Of a stretch of DNA of 34,732 bases, positions 7,624 to 16,035 are shown one piece after another (position 1 is the first letter of the stretch; each line of letters starts with the position of its first letter). The stretch lies in the NCBI GenBank assembly GCA_014803985.1, contig JAAVAO010000011.1, positions 38,225 to 72,956 on the forward strand. The letters are read 5' to 3'. The notes under the pieces were generated by a model, which was given only the letters and a program-made list of their open reading frames with translations, searched no databases and was not told the DNA's origin. This DNA is from Treponema sp. Lineage in GTDB: Bacteria; Spirochaetota; Spirochaetia; Treponematales; Treponemataceae. A program made the translations under genes and the position numbers.

Positions 7624-9156
7624 ATGCCACATTTTGTTTGCTTTGTTGTTCTCCCTCTTGCGGGAATTGTTCTTGGATGGATTATTCGCTGGCTGTGGGC
7701 CAGATTTCAATTGTCTGCATCAGAACAGAAAGCAGAACGTGTTAAACAGGATGCTATAAGGGAAGCTGAAGCCCAGAGAAGAGAAATTTTGCTAAATGCA
7801 AAGGATGAGCTTATTCGGGAACGAAACCAGCAGGAGCGGGAGAACAGAGAACGCCGTGCTGAAGTTCAAAGATATGAGGCAAGGGTAAGCAAGAAAGAGG
7901 AGCTTGTTGACCAAAAGGCGACTGAGTGCGAAAGAAAAGAGAAAGAATTTGCGGATATGAATGCCGCAATGAAAAAACGGGAGGCTGTTCTTTCTGAAAA
8001 AGAGGAGCAGTATCGAAAGGAACTTGAAAGGGTTTCCGGGCTTTCCGCTCAAGAGGCAAAGGATTTAATAATCAAAAGCCTTGAAAATGATGCCAAGCAT
8101 GATGCCCAGTCTTTAATCAATAAAATTGAACAAGATGCACAGCTTTCTGCTGAAAAGAAGGCTCGTGAAATCCTCATTCAAACGGTGCAGCGTCTTGCGC
8201 CTGAAACGACTGGAGATATTACCGTTGCAACGGTTTCTCTTCCGAGTGATGAAATGAAAGGACGGATTATCGGACGCGAGGGACGAAACATTCGAACTCT
8301 TGAAACGCTTACGGGAGTTGACATTATTATTGATGACACTCCTGAAGCGGTTGTTATTTCTTGCTTTGACCCCGTACGAAAGGAAATAGCGAGACAGTCG
8401 CTAGAGCGGTTGATTTCCGATGGACGAATTCATCCTGCCCGAATTGAAGAGATTGTTCAAAAAGTGACTCGCGAAATACAAAATAAAATTTACGAAGAGG
8501 GTGAAAGGGCGTTGTTTGATTTGGGCATTCACAATATGCCGACAGAAGGTGTTCGCGCTCTTGGACGATTGTATTTTAGAACCAGTTACGGACAGAATGT
8601 TCTTAATCACTCAAAGGAAGTTGCTAATGCGGCCTCTATTTTGGCGGCTGAAATTGGCGTGGATAGGGAGCTTGCAAAGCGAGCCGCTGTTCTTCACGAT
8701 ATTGGAAAGGGAGCGGAAAGCGATAGTGACCAAAACCACGCCGAAGTTGGTGCGGAGATGGCGCGAGAAATGGGCGAAGACCCTCGTGTTATCAATGCAA
8801 TTGCCGCTCATCATAATGATGTTGAACCTACGACCATTGAAGCGGTTATCGTGCAAATTGCAGACGCAATTTCGGCATCTCGCCCTGGAGCGCGTCGTGA
8901 AACTATTGATAACTACATAAAGCGACTTGAAAATCTTGAGTCGATTGCTGAAAAATTCGAAGGGGTTGAAAAGGCGTATGCAATTCAAGCGGGACGAGAG
9001 TTGAGAATCCTCGTAAACAATGAAAAAATTGCTGACAATGAGGTGAAGCAACTTGCAAGCGACATTGCAAAGCGAATTGAAACTGATTTAAAGTATCCGG
9101 GAAGAATTCGACTGACAATGATACGTGAAACTCGCATTGTTGAGTATGCAAGATAA
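7624..9156 (+). CDS. rny: Ribonuclease Y
   Basis: Membrane-anchored endoribonuclease that starts mRNA decay. The 510 residues show the standard order: an N-terminal membrane segment (about 5-25), a long charged coiled coil (about 30-190), a KH domain with GRIIGREGRNIR at 213-224, and an HD domain with catalytic H358-D359 in AVLHDIGKG and a downstream HHND. The C-terminal YPGRIRLTMIRETR tail is typical. It has its own strong promoter and a terminator at 9184-9217, so it is probably transcribed alone. Length and every key motif fit the family; nothing unusual is seen. Confidence 0.97.
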   Translation: MPHFVCFVVLPLAGIVLGWIIRWLWARFQLSASEQKAERVKQDAIREAEAQRREILLNAKDELIRERNQQERENRERRAEVQRYEARVSKKEELVDQKATECERKEKEFADMNAAMKKREAVLSEKEEQYRKELERVSGLSAQEAKDLIIKSLENDAKHDAQSLINKIEQDAQLSAEKKAREILIQTVQRLAPETTGDITVATVSLPSDEMKGRIIGREGRNIRTLETLTGVDIIIDDTPEAVVISCFDPVRKEIARQSLERLISDGRIHPARIEEIVQKVTREIQNKIYEEGERALFDLGIHNMPTEGVRALGRLYFRTSYGQNVLNHSKEVANAASILAAEIGVDRELAKRAAVLHDIGKGAESDSDQNHAEVGAEMAREMGEDPRVINAIAAHHNDVEPTTIEAVIVQIADAISASRPGARRETIDNYIKRLENLESIAEKFEGVEKAYAIQAGRELRILVNNEKIADNEVKQLASDIAKRIETDLKYPGRIRLTMIRETRIVEYAR

Positions 9157-9183
9157 TGTCTGATAGTATGTAAGATGCAGTGG

Positions 9184-9217
9184 AAAGCCGTGAAAATGTA
9201 AAATTCACGGCTTTTTT
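9184..9217 (+). terminator. Intrinsic terminator after rny
   Basis: AAAGCCGTGAA (9184-9194) pairs perfectly with TTCACGGCTTT (9204-9214) around a 9-nt loop, and the stem runs into six T residues (9212-9217). It lies 27 nt past the rny stop. Confidence 0.9.
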
Positions 9218-9312
9218 CAATAATTGCATAGTTGTGTTGTATGGTTGCGAAAATGCCTGTTATGGGCGTTTTTTTATTTTGAGGTGTTTTTAGTTCGATT
9301 CTGGTTTTGTTT

Positions 9313-10194
9313 ATGATTATTGAAAATCCTTCTACTATTTTTAAAAACTGTTTTTTTATTTTTGAAAAGAATGTATTCCTTATGAAAAACAATTCTTTCC
9401 CGCCGTTTGAAACAATTCAAAAAATACATATTGAAAATCCTGATTTTTATTTTATGGGAGAAATGAATGGAACGAAAGATGGTGGTGAAAAAGGTGCAGT
9501 AACTACAGGAAATGCAAAAGATGATGAAAAAAATGATTTTTGTGTACTTTTAGCACAGTGCGAAGAGCAGGCGAATACTATGGCGGAGAAGTACGGTCTT
9601 TTTGCAGTTCCAATACGACAGTTCTTTTTTGAAAATGACTTTGAAAAAGGCAGACTTCTTTCACGCGCGAAAAACCTTGCTGTTTGGGGCAGAAAAATGC
9701 GGTTTTGCCCTGAATGTGGCAGCAAATTAGTGTGTGATGCGTATGAAAATGCAAAAATTTGCACAAGGTGTGGGGAATCAACGTGTAACGCTCCAAATAG
9801 AACAGGATTGTATTTTCCGCGAATAGAGCCGTGTGTTATTGTGCTTGTTGAACGTGGTGAAAAAATTCTTCTTGTGAGGCATACATATAGAAACCAAGAT
9901 ATTTTTGCTTGTGTTGCGGGATTTATAGAAGCAGGTGAAAGTGCAGAAAATGCTGTTTTTCGCGAGGTTCTTGAGGAAACGGGAATTAAAATAAAAAATA
10001 TACGGTACAAAGGAAGTCAGTCATGGCCGTTTCCCGATCAATTGATGCTGGCATTCACGGCGGAATACGAAAGCGGTGACTTTTCTTTGCAAAAATCTGA
10101 GATAGCGGAGGCTGCATGGTTTTCCCGGGATGCACTTCCTCCTTCTCCAAAACCAGGGTCTGTTGCGTATCGCCTTATAAATGGACTTTTTTAA
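9313..10194 (+). CDS. nudC: NAD+/NADH diphosphatase (Nudix hydrolase, NudC type)
   Basis: Nudix enzymes of this type hydrolyse NAD(H) to NMN(H) and AMP and can remove NAD caps from RNA. The protein shows a zinc ribbon (C132, C135, C150, C153), the Nudix box GFIEAGESAENAVFREVLEETGI at 203-225, and an SQ-x-WPFPDQLM motif, the signature that separates NADH diphosphatases from other Nudix proteins. The start is uncertain: ATG at 9313 was chosen because the following residues (CFFIFEKNVFL) look like the first strand of the family's N-terminal domain. A TTG lies two codons upstream and an ATG at 9382 is possible; none has a strong ribosome-binding site. At 293 residues it is somewhat longer than the 257 of the E. 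coli enzyme. Confidence 0.93.
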   Translation: MIIENPSTIFKNCFFIFEKNVFLMKNNSFPPFETIQKIHIENPDFYFMGEMNGTKDGGEKGAVTTGNAKDDEKNDFCVLLAQCEEQANTMAEKYGLFAVPIRQFFFENDFEKGRLLSRAKNLAVWGRKMRFCPECGSKLVCDAYENAKICTRCGESTCNAPNRTGLYFPRIEPCVIVLVERGEKILLVRHTYRNQDIFACVAGFIEAGESAENAVFREVLEETGIKIKNIRYKGSQSWPFPDQLMLAFTAEYESGDFSLQKSEIAEAAWFSRDALPPSPKPGSVAYRLINGLF

Positions 10195-10261
10195 TTAAAT
10201 TGTGTACAATATTTTATGTTTTGAATGTGAAAAAGTTATTTTTTTATTCATAGGTGGAAAA

Positions 10262-11011
10262 ATGTTTAGACTTAAATGTGTGATTTTATTGTGTGGTTTG
10301 ATTTTTTCGTGCGCGAGAAAAAATTCTTCTGCTACTCAAAATGCGGGGGAGATCGCTGTTTCTGATTCTAAAAAGGGAGGCGATATTTTACTTCCTACTC
10401 AAATGTGGCATCAAACTGATAAATGTGTTTGCGTGGTGTTTGGCTATGGGTATAATGACGAAGCCTTTACGACGGAAATGAAGTCCATGCTTTTTGAAAA
10501 ATTTGGTGACGTTTCAGACGGAGGGTATATACTTTCCTATGTTTTTCCAGATGACTTTAAAAGGGGATCAAAAACATTTATTACGAATCTTGAGTGGCAT
10601 CTTGAAGGCAAAAATCTGTGCGGAATCATTTTTATTGGTGCGCCAGAAAACACTCATACAGCAATTGCAAGAATGCAGGATAAAAATGGCGGCTCGTTGC
10701 CATATCCAGTGTTTTCATTTTTTTCACAGGACGATGTGCTTGGAATGGAAGATTCTGCCGACTTTGTTTTGGACAAAGCGCAAAAAGCGGCTATTGATGG
10801 AATTGTTGTTGAGGAAGAACAATCTTTTGTTGGGGAAGTGCCCGAAATGCTTGAAAAAGCCGTGCAATATATTTTGTGGAGCGATGGACCGTTTGAAAAA
10901 AATCAGCAGCTTATTGATTTTGTACGGATGATCGCAGGCGATTTTAAAATACAACATTACTTTGACCCCGAAACAAATTTGCCGGCGATAAATCACTTTG
11001 TAATTGAGTAG
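10262..11011 (+). CDS. Hypothetical spirochaetal lipoprotein
   Basis: The 249-residue protein starts with a lipoprotein signal (MFRLKCVILLCGLIFSC; lipid-bearing cysteine at 17), so it is expected to be membrane-anchored outside the cytoplasm. The ATG at 10262 is preceded by AGGTGG at 10252-10257; an upstream in-frame start would hide the signal peptide. The body has alternating strands and helices (VCVVFGYGYNDEAF, GGYILSYVFPDDF, LCGIIFIGAPENTHTAIARMQD, YPVFSFFSQDDVLGMEDSADFVLD), suggestive of a Rossmann-like or periplasmic-binding-protein-like fold. I recognise no named family or catalytic motif. It lies 67 bp after nudC and 12 bp before a phosphoesterase gene, so the three probably share a transcript. 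Confidence 0.8.
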   Translation: MFRLKCVILLCGLIFSCARKNSSATQNAGEIAVSDSKKGGDILLPTQMWHQTDKCVCVVFGYGYNDEAFTTEMKSMLFEKFGDVSDGGYILSYVFPDDFKRGSKTFITNLEWHLEGKNLCGIIFIGAPENTHTAIARMQDKNGGSLPYPVFSFFSQDDVLGMEDSADFVLDKAQKAAIDGIVVEEEQSFVGEVPEMLEKAVQYILWSDGPFEKNQQLIDFVRMIAGDFKIQHYFDPETNLPAINHFVIE

Positions 11012-11023
11012 CGCGCAAAAACA

Positions 11024-11725
11024 ATGAATTGCTTGAAGCAACTAAAAAGTGGAATACTTTCTTCAAGAGAGGATTTGGATGCACTAGCTCAAAAGAAAAC
11101 GGCGAAATTCCTTGTCGTTTCTGATACTCACGGAATGTTTTCTGTTTTAAAACGAGTGATTTTAAAATACGGAGAGTCTTCTGACGCGCTTGTTTTTGCG
11201 GGTGATGGAGTGAGTGATTTGGCGACGTTTGTGAATTTATGTGCAAAAGACGCATTGTGTTTAAAATGTCTTCCGCCCGTTATTGCGTTTGTGCGCGGAA
11301 ACAATGATTCGTCTGCTTTTTCTGTTCAATGTAATTTGAATGCGAATGACAACTCGTGTGATGATTCATTGGTTTTGTACTTACATGCGCCTCGGAGCGT
11401 TGTTTTTGCGGTGGCAGGAAAAAACGTTTTTATTACCCATGGTCATGAATACGGAGCGTATTATTCAACGACAGGTGTTGAACAAGCGGCGTTGGAGCAT
11501 TCTGCCAAAATAGCGATTTTTGGGCATACGCATTTTCCGTTTGAGGAGTTGCACCGTGTGTACCTTATGAATCCTGGCAGTCTTTCATATCCTCGGAATC
11601 ATTCAAAACCCGGCTTTGCATTTTTAAATATCACTGAAAAAGAAAACTATGCCGTATTCTTTAAAGGAAAATCTTCTGCCTTGAACGATTTTGAGCCGTA
11701 TAATCCGGAGTTTCTTTATTGGTAA
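11024..11725 (+). CDS. Metallophosphoesterase, YfcE/MJ0936 family
   Basis: All metal-site motifs of the calcineurin-like YfcE-type phosphodiesterases are present in order: VSDTHG, FAGDGVSD, VRGNND, ITHGHEYG, FGHTHFP and MNPGSLSYPR. Related enzymes hydrolyse phosphodiesters with a two-metal centre in the cytoplasm; the natural substrate is unknown. At 233 residues it is longer than the roughly 180 of E. coli YfcE: there is a 26-residue N-terminal extension and an insertion between GNND and THGH. The start ATG lies 12 bp after the lipoprotein stop without a clear Shine-Dalgarno, so coupling to the upstream gene is likely. Confidence 0.88.
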   Translation: MNCLKQLKSGILSSREDLDALAQKKTAKFLVVSDTHGMFSVLKRVILKYGESSDALVFAGDGVSDLATFVNLCAKDALCLKCLPPVIAFVRGNNDSSAFSVQCNLNANDNSCDDSLVLYLHAPRSVVFAVAGKNVFITHGHEYGAYYSTTGVEQAALEHSAKIAIFGHTHFPFEELHRVYLMNPGSLSYPRNHSKPGFAFLNITEKENYAVFFKGKSSALNDFEPYNPEFLYW

Positions 11726-11811
11726 TTGAAAAACGTTCTGGCAGATGTTTCAAAACGGGCTCAGAGCGACAACCGCCCACATTATATAAACGTGTAAAAG
11801 AGTTGTCTGTT

Positions 11812-12531
11812 CTATAAAAGAAATTTAAAAATAAGTTCGAGATCTTTGCCAAGCGTAAAGCCATACGCATCATGTCCGGGATACACCTTTGTGTCGTCTG
11901 GAAGGGAATCTTTTAAACATTTTAAACTTTTTATAAATTTTTTTTCATTTCCGCCAGGCAAGTCTGTTCTTCCCCATGCACGGAAAAAAACGGTGTCCCC
12001 TGAAATAAGTGTTTTTTGCTTTTCATTATAAAGACAGCACGATCCATCGGAATGTCCCGGCGTGTGTATTACAAGCCACGAGGAAAGACAATCGTTTACT
12101 TTATCTGAAAGATGAGTTCCTCCAAAAACAGAATTCAATCGTTCTCCTCCGTTTAAAGGAGCGTCTGGTTCTGGAAGATCTTTTAAGGCGGGCAGCATTT
12201 CTAAAAGCCCCATGTATTGTAAAATTGGCGCTTGAGCGGAGAATGCGTTTTCACCTGCAATTTTACAATCTGCTTTGTGGCAGGCAAGCGGCGCATTTGT
12301 CCATTCCGCTTTTAGAGGAGCGGTGCCTGTTATGTGGTCAAAATGCCCATGCGTTAAAAAAAATCCCACCGGCTCAAGGTCATTGTATTTGAGATAATCG
12401 ATTATAGCATTTTCATCGCCAGTGGTGATGCAGGCGGCAGGGTCAACAACAAACACTTTATTTTCGCAAAGAGGAACAATCCACGTGTTTATTTGAAAAG
12501 TCCCTGTTAAAATCCGCTGCATATTTTCCAT
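11812..12531 (-). CDS. Metallo-beta-lactamase-fold hydrolase, glyoxalase II-like
   Basis: The 239-residue protein carries the zinc-binding signature THGHFDH, followed by HTPGHSDGSCC, SGDTVF and a C-terminal VYPGHD, in the order seen in glyoxalase II / YcbL-type hydrolases (S-lactoylglutathione or related thioester hydrolysis). Which thioester or ester is the substrate cannot be told from sequence. The start is taken at ATG 12531 (MENMQRIL); an ATG three codons further in, with GGAAA before it, and a TTG at 12543 are alternatives. It follows the DbpA-domain gene by 28 bp and is probably the last gene of the clpP run. It converges with the phosphoesterase gene. Confidence 0.87.
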   Translation of the reverse strand: MENMQRILTGTFQINTWIVPLCENKVFVVDPAACITTGDENAIIDYLKYNDLEPVGFFLTHGHFDHITGTAPLKAEWTNAPLACHKADCKIAGENAFSAQAPILQYMGLLEMLPALKDLPEPDAPLNGGERLNSVFGGTHLSDKVNDCLSSWLVIHTPGHSDGSCCLYNEKQKTLISGDTVFFRAWGRTDLPGGNEKKFIKSLKCLKDSLPDDTKVYPGHDAYGFTLGKDLELIFKFLL

Positions 12532-12559
12532 ATTTTTTACCAATTAAAACTGTTTTTGA

Positions 12560-13306
12560 CTATTCTTCAGTTTCTGAAGAAAGATGTGGCGCAGAAAACG
12601 GCTCGTTGTTTGCCGCTGCTTTTTCTGCTGCGGCGTAAGCGGCTGCGTCTTCTTCTGTTTGTGCAAATTCTGAAGTTGTTTTTGACGCAATCTCTTCGTC
12701 TTCTGGAATATTTTCACTTCCATCTGCATTCTTTTGATGAGCATAGTTCACTTCAAGCTTTCTTCCTCGGTAGTCATAGTCATTGAGTGCGTCAATTGCT
12801 TTATCAGCGTCTTCTGCAAATATTTGCACAAAGGAATAGTTTGCAAGAACTCGAATGTCTCCAATTCTGTCGCGGTCGATTTTCGCTACATTCGTTAAAA
12901 GACCGACTAAATCACGTGGGAAAATGCGACGGTTTCTTCCAATATTTACAAAAATTGTTCTCGCAAGATCGGGGTCAATCTGCACGCGTGGTCGAGGGGT
13001 GCGTGTTTCCGAAGTTTCTGCTAAAAATGACTTTGTCTCTCTCGTTGATCGTGAAGATGAAAATTTTTTGTTGTCTCTAAAATTTGTTCGAGTTGATGGG
13101 CGGTAAGTTCCTCTCGAATTTCCTTGCAGTTCTTTTGCGAGGTATGCCGCCACATACATTCTCATTGAAAAAGGAACGGTCTTTTTAAAAACTTTTTTAA
13201 TTTTGTTCAAAACATCAGGATTTTCCTGAGTTTTAACTTTGTTTACGGCATCAGCAAGATAAGCCGCCACTGAATCCATGTTAACTTCATAATTACGGTT
13301 GTACAT
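12560..13306 (-). CDS. DbpA-type RNA-binding domain protein without helicase core
   Basis: Residues about 112-190 match the DbpA RNA-binding domain, an RRM-like fold that in DEAD-box helicase DbpA recognises 23S rRNA: TIFVNIGRNRRIFPRDLVGLL, then RDRIGDIRVLANYSFVQIF and GRKLEVNYA. No helicase motifs are present, so this is the accessory domain alone, with an N-terminal helical region (1-60), a basic Ser/Arg/Thr-rich linker (about 60-105) and an acidic Ala/Glu-rich tail. The start is ATG at 13306 with AGGAG at 13311-13315. A role in RNA metabolism is inferred from the domain only. It sits between the GNAT fusion gene (28 bp) and the hydrolase gene (28 bp). Confidence 0.82.
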   Translation of the reverse strand: MYNRNYEVNMDSVAAYLADAVNKVKTQENPDVLNKIKKVFKKTVPFSMRMYVAAYLAKELQGNSRGTYRPSTRTNFRDNKKFSSSRSTRETKSFLAETSETRTPRPRVQIDPDLARTIFVNIGRNRRIFPRDLVGLLTNVAKIDRDRIGDIRVLANYSFVQIFAEDADKAIDALNDYDYRGRKLEVNYAHQKNADGSENIPEDEEIASKTTSEFAQTEEDAAAYAAAEKAAANNEPFSAPHLSSETEE

Positions 13307-13334
13307 AAAAACTCCTGTTTGTAATAAAAATACG

Positions 13335-14234
13335 TTATTGGATTTTTGCTGAATAGCCCGAGCCTGTTTTTTCAAATCCGAAGCGAATTAAAAGACGCTC
13401 CATAGACTTCGAGGTATTTACACCTGCAATAAAAATCCATTGCTTTTTGAGGGCTCGTAAAGATTCAAGACACTTTTCCAAAAGTTTTGTGCCTATTCCC
13501 AGCCCTCTAAATTTTTCTGGAACAAAAAAGCTTGATAAAAAAACTACGCTTTCTGTCCTTTTTGATACTGGCGTTACTGTAATGCAACCGGCAAATTCAT
13601 TTGAAAGGGAACGGCATATAAATCCAGTTTGAAGCACTGTATTGCTTTGTAAAAACTGTTTTTGCCATAATTCAATTATCGTTCCGCAAATCTCCTGTGG
13701 CCAATTGTTGTCAAAATCGCCTTGTGCGCTTGAAAAGGTGAGCGCAATCTCCTGACCTAAATCAGTGTTATAATGCTCGAAAGTAAAGTCATCTTCAACT
13801 AGATGCTCTGTGTCTTCAAAATCGGATTCCGCTTCTAGTTTTTCAAGTCCCCACACTTCTCGCAGTTCGTTATACCAGCAGAAGATAAAATTATGCATCT
13901 GTTCTTGTCTAAATCGACACCATAATTTTTCAACCTGTGGATATTTTTTCAATTCGTTTTTAAAGTTCTTGAACGCTCCTCGCCCCGAATGAAGAGAATC
14001 GTGCAAATTCTTTTGCGCAATTGGTGAATGCAAGTTTGATACAAACTTTTGGCGCAGTTCAAATCCGTTTGCAGAATTCCACTCGGGCAATACATAAAAT
14101 CTGTCATCATCCACGTTGACTAAAGACGATTCAATCAACTCTTCTTTTTCAGCGTCAACAACAAAGTGTTTTTCCTGATTTTCAAGAGCATCGGAAATTG
14201 TATCGATAAGTTCGTCCGTCAGATGGAATACCAT
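13335..14234 (-). CDS. UPF0158-GNAT acetyltransferase fusion protein
   Basis: Two domains are visible in 299 residues. The N-terminal half resembles UPF0158: an acidic start, FYVLPEWNSANGFELRQKF, SGRGAFKNFKNEL, then LWCRFRQEQMHNFIFCWYNEL. The C-terminal third is a GNAT N-acetyltransferase with the acetyl-CoA P-loop FRGLGIGTKLLEKCLESL and a final strand before FGFEKTGSGY. UPF0158 has no known function; GNAT domains transfer acetyl groups to amines, and the acceptor here is unknown. The ATG at 14234 has no clear Shine-Dalgarno and a TTG lies four codons upstream. A GNAT domain joined to UPF0158 is an arrangement I do not recall as common. Confidence 0.75.
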   Translation of the reverse strand: MVFHLTDELIDTISDALENQEKHFVVDAEKEELIESSLVNVDDDRFYVLPEWNSANGFELRQKFVSNLHSPIAQKNLHDSLHSGRGAFKNFKNELKKYPQVEKLWCRFRQEQMHNFIFCWYNELREVWGLEKLEAESDFEDTEHLVEDDFTFEHYNTDLGQEIALTFSSAQGDFDNNWPQEICGTIIELWQKQFLQSNTVLQTGFICRSLSNEFAGCITVTPVSKRTESVVFLSSFFVPEKFRGLGIGTKLLEKCLESLRALKKQWIFIAGVNTSKSMERLLIRFGFEKTGSGYSAKIQ

Positions 14235-14246
14235 GGCAAGATACAA

Positions 14247-14272
14247 AAGGGAAAGAATTCCCCTTTGTAATT
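14247..14272 (-). terminator. Weak hairpin between clpP and the GNAT gene
   Basis: On the minus strand ACAAAGGG and CCCTTTTGT can pair (one bulged T) around GAATTCTTT immediately after the clpP stop, followed by a short T-rich stretch. It is a weak terminator at best and may reduce rather than stop transcription into the downstream genes. Confidence 0.35.
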
Positions 14273-14273
14273 C

Positions 14274-14891
14274 CTATTTTTTGAGTTCAGCGCGGGTTTT
14301 TATCACTGTGCTGATAAGTCCGTATTCAACTGCTTCTGAAGAGTCAAGCCAATAATCGCGATCTGTGTCTTTTATCACTTGCTCTAGAGATTTACCGGTT
14401 TGCTCCGAAATCACTTGATTTATAATAGCTCGTGTTTTTTCCATTTCTTTTGCATGAATTTGAATGTCGGTGGCAACCCCCTTCATTCCACTTGAAGGCT
14501 GATGTATTAAATAGCGACTGTTTGGAAGCCCCAGCCGTCTTTCTTTTGGGGCGGCAAGCAAAATCAATGCTCCTGCACTGGCAATAAGCCCCATTCCTAT
14601 TATATATACAGGCGCACTTACGAATCGAATCATATCAAAAATCGCAAAGCCTGCGTCAACATCTCCTCCCGGTGAGTCTATATACATATAGATGGGGTCT
14701 TTGTCGTTATCCGCCTCAAGAACTAAAAGTTGGCGGACAATTTTCTCAGCCAAGTCCTTGTTGATTTCTCCTGAAAGAAGTATTTGCCGTGTTTTTAAGA
14801 ATTTTTCTGTCAATGGGTCCGGCACTTCTGGAGCCTTTTTCTTTTCCTCGTCTTTTTCATCACAAATAGGAAGGTTATGCATAGTTTTCAT
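14274..14891 (-). CDS. clpP: ATP-dependent Clp protease proteolytic subunit
   Basis: ClpP forms the barrel protease that works with Clp ATPases. In the 205-residue protein the catalytic triad is S105 (GLIASAGALI), H130 (RYLIHQPSSG) and D179 (DTDRDYW). The serine motif reads ASAGA rather than the usual ASMGA, and residues 11-24 are highly charged and would be in or near the propeptide. The SPGGDVDAG loop and the EAVEYGLI end are standard. The start is ATG at 14891 (MKTMHNLPICDEKDEE); an in-frame start further upstream would lie close to the promoter at 14965-14993. No clpX neighbour is present. Bacteria with two ClpPs often have one divergent copy of this kind; whether this genome has another cannot be seen. 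Confidence 0.93.
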   Translation of the reverse strand: MKTMHNLPICDEKDEEKKKAPEVPDPLTEKFLKTRQILLSGEINKDLAEKIVRQLLVLEADNDKDPIYMYIDSPGGDVDAGFAIFDMIRFVSAPVYIIGMGLIASAGALILLAAPKERRLGLPNSRYLIHQPSSGMKGVATDIQIHAKEMEKTRAIINQVISEQTGKSLEQVIKDTDRDYWLDSSEAVEYGLISTVIKTRAELKK

Positions 14892-14964
14892 TAAAAGTCC
14901 ACCGTAAAAAGTGATACGCCCGAAAAGGGGCGGGACCTTGAATTTCCTCAAGCCCAATAAAAGT

Positions 14965-14993
14965 ATGATAATGAAAATAATCGTTCTTTTCAA
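14965..14993 (-). promoter_or_regulatory. Sigma-70-type promoter of clpP
   Basis: On the minus strand TTGAAA (14993-14988) is separated by 17 bp from TATCAT (14970-14965). The predicted leader is about 65 nt and contains a small GC-rich hairpin (CGCCC...GGGCG) around 14918-14933. Confidence 0.65.
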
Positions 14994-15168
14994 CACTAAT
15001 AATGCGTAAAAATGAGTAATAAGTCAAAATTTGAGTTTTATCTTTGGGCGGCTTGCGAACAAGTAAAACCTTGTGAAAGCAATCCACTGGCGAGTTTCGC
15101 ATTGAAAACTTGCGGCGAATGCAAAACCTGTACTTTGTGAACAAGGGGTTAAGGCATTCGCCACGCCA

Positions 15169-15197
15169 TTGTCAATGACCGCACCTTTCGCTATACT
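15169..15197 (+). promoter_or_regulatory. Sigma-70-type promoter of thrH
   Basis: TTGTCA (15169-15174), a 17-bp spacer and TATACT (15192-15197), each one mismatch from consensus. Start near 15204 gives a leader of about 100 nt. Confidence 0.6.
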
Positions 15198-15301
15198 AAA
15201 CGAGTGAGGAGATGTGATAAAAGTGCTTCTGCGCAAAGTGGCAAAAAAAGTCTGGCGCGCTTTTCAGTGAATTTTCCTCGTCTGCAATTTGGAGGTTTTC
15301 T

Positions 15302-15913
15302 ATGCATATTGTTTGTTTGGATTTGGAGGGGGTGCTTGTTCCCGAAATTTGGATTGCATTTTCCGAGGCTGTGGGTATTCCTGAATTAAAGCGAACCACT
15401 CGAGATGAACCGAACTACGATACATTGATGAAGTTTCGTCTTTCCATTTTAGAAAAAAACGGACTTGGTTTAAAGGAAATACAGTCTACAATTGAAAAGA
15501 TAGAGCCGCTTGACGGAGCATTTGCATTTTTGAATGAACTTCGTTCTTTTTGCCAGACAATTATTTTGAGCGATACGTTTGAACAGTTTGCCGCTCCTCT
15601 GATGAAAAAACTAGGAATGCCAACTATTTTTTGCAATTCCCTTGAAGTTGCCCCCACTGGAAAAATTACGGGGTATAAAATGAGATGTGAGCATTCAAAG
15701 TTGACTACAGTGAGAGCGTTGCAGTCTTGTGGATTTGAAACAATCGCGTCGGGGGATTCTTTTAACGACATTGAAATGATCAAGGCGTCAAAGGCGGGGT
15801 TTTTGTTCCGCACTACCGAACAGATAAAAAACGATTTTCCACAGTTCAAGGCGTTTACAGAATATAAAGACTTGCTTTCTGCAATAAAACAAGCGGTAAT
15901 GGAAAATAATTGA
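15302..15913 (+). CDS. thrH: Phosphoserine phosphatase / homoserine phosphotransferase
   Basis: HAD-superfamily enzyme. The nucleophile motif is DLEGVLVPE (D7, E9), with ILSDTF as motif II, a conserved lysine region around CEHSK and GDSFNDIEM as motif III. The ThrH subgroup is recognised by DLEGVL instead of the DxDxT of ordinary SerB, by PE shortly after it and by the length (203 residues). ThrH dephosphorylates phosphoserine and can transfer the phosphate to homoserine, linking serine and threonine synthesis. The ATG has GGAGG at 15291-15295. It is transcribed from its own promoter; argJ follows 122 bp later. Confidence 0.92.
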   Translation: MHIVCLDLEGVLVPEIWIAFSEAVGIPELKRTTRDEPNYDTLMKFRLSILEKNGLGLKEIQSTIEKIEPLDGAFAFLNELRSFCQTIILSDTFEQFAAPLMKKLGMPTIFCNSLEVAPTGKITGYKMRCEHSKLTTVRALQSCGFETIASGDSFNDIEMIKASKAGFLFRTTEQIKNDFPQFKAFTEYKDLLSAIKQAVMENN

Positions 15914-16035
15914 GACTACAGAATTTTTGTACGGAAAAAAGAACGGAGAACAATGTTGGCGTTTTGTTTTTTATAATTTGTGCTAAAGGTCATTTATATA
16001 AAAATACACTTGAGTAAAGGTATAGGAAAATTGGT

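Larger units (their letters stand above)
14892..15301. other. Divergent intergenic region clpP / thrH
   Basis: The 410-bp gap holds the clpP and thrH promoters. Between them lies a more GC-rich structured stretch, including a perfect 9-bp inverted repeat GGCGAATGC (15114-15122) / GCATTCGCC (15154-15162) flanking further CCTTGT/ACAAGG complementarity. I see no gene in it; it could be a dispersed non-coding repeat. Confidence 0.55.

Noticed and set aside
15972..15977. TATAAT upstream of argJ as a promoter
   Set aside because: No acceptable -35 or TGn extension at correct distance; kept out of the feature list though argJ must be transcribed from somewhere.
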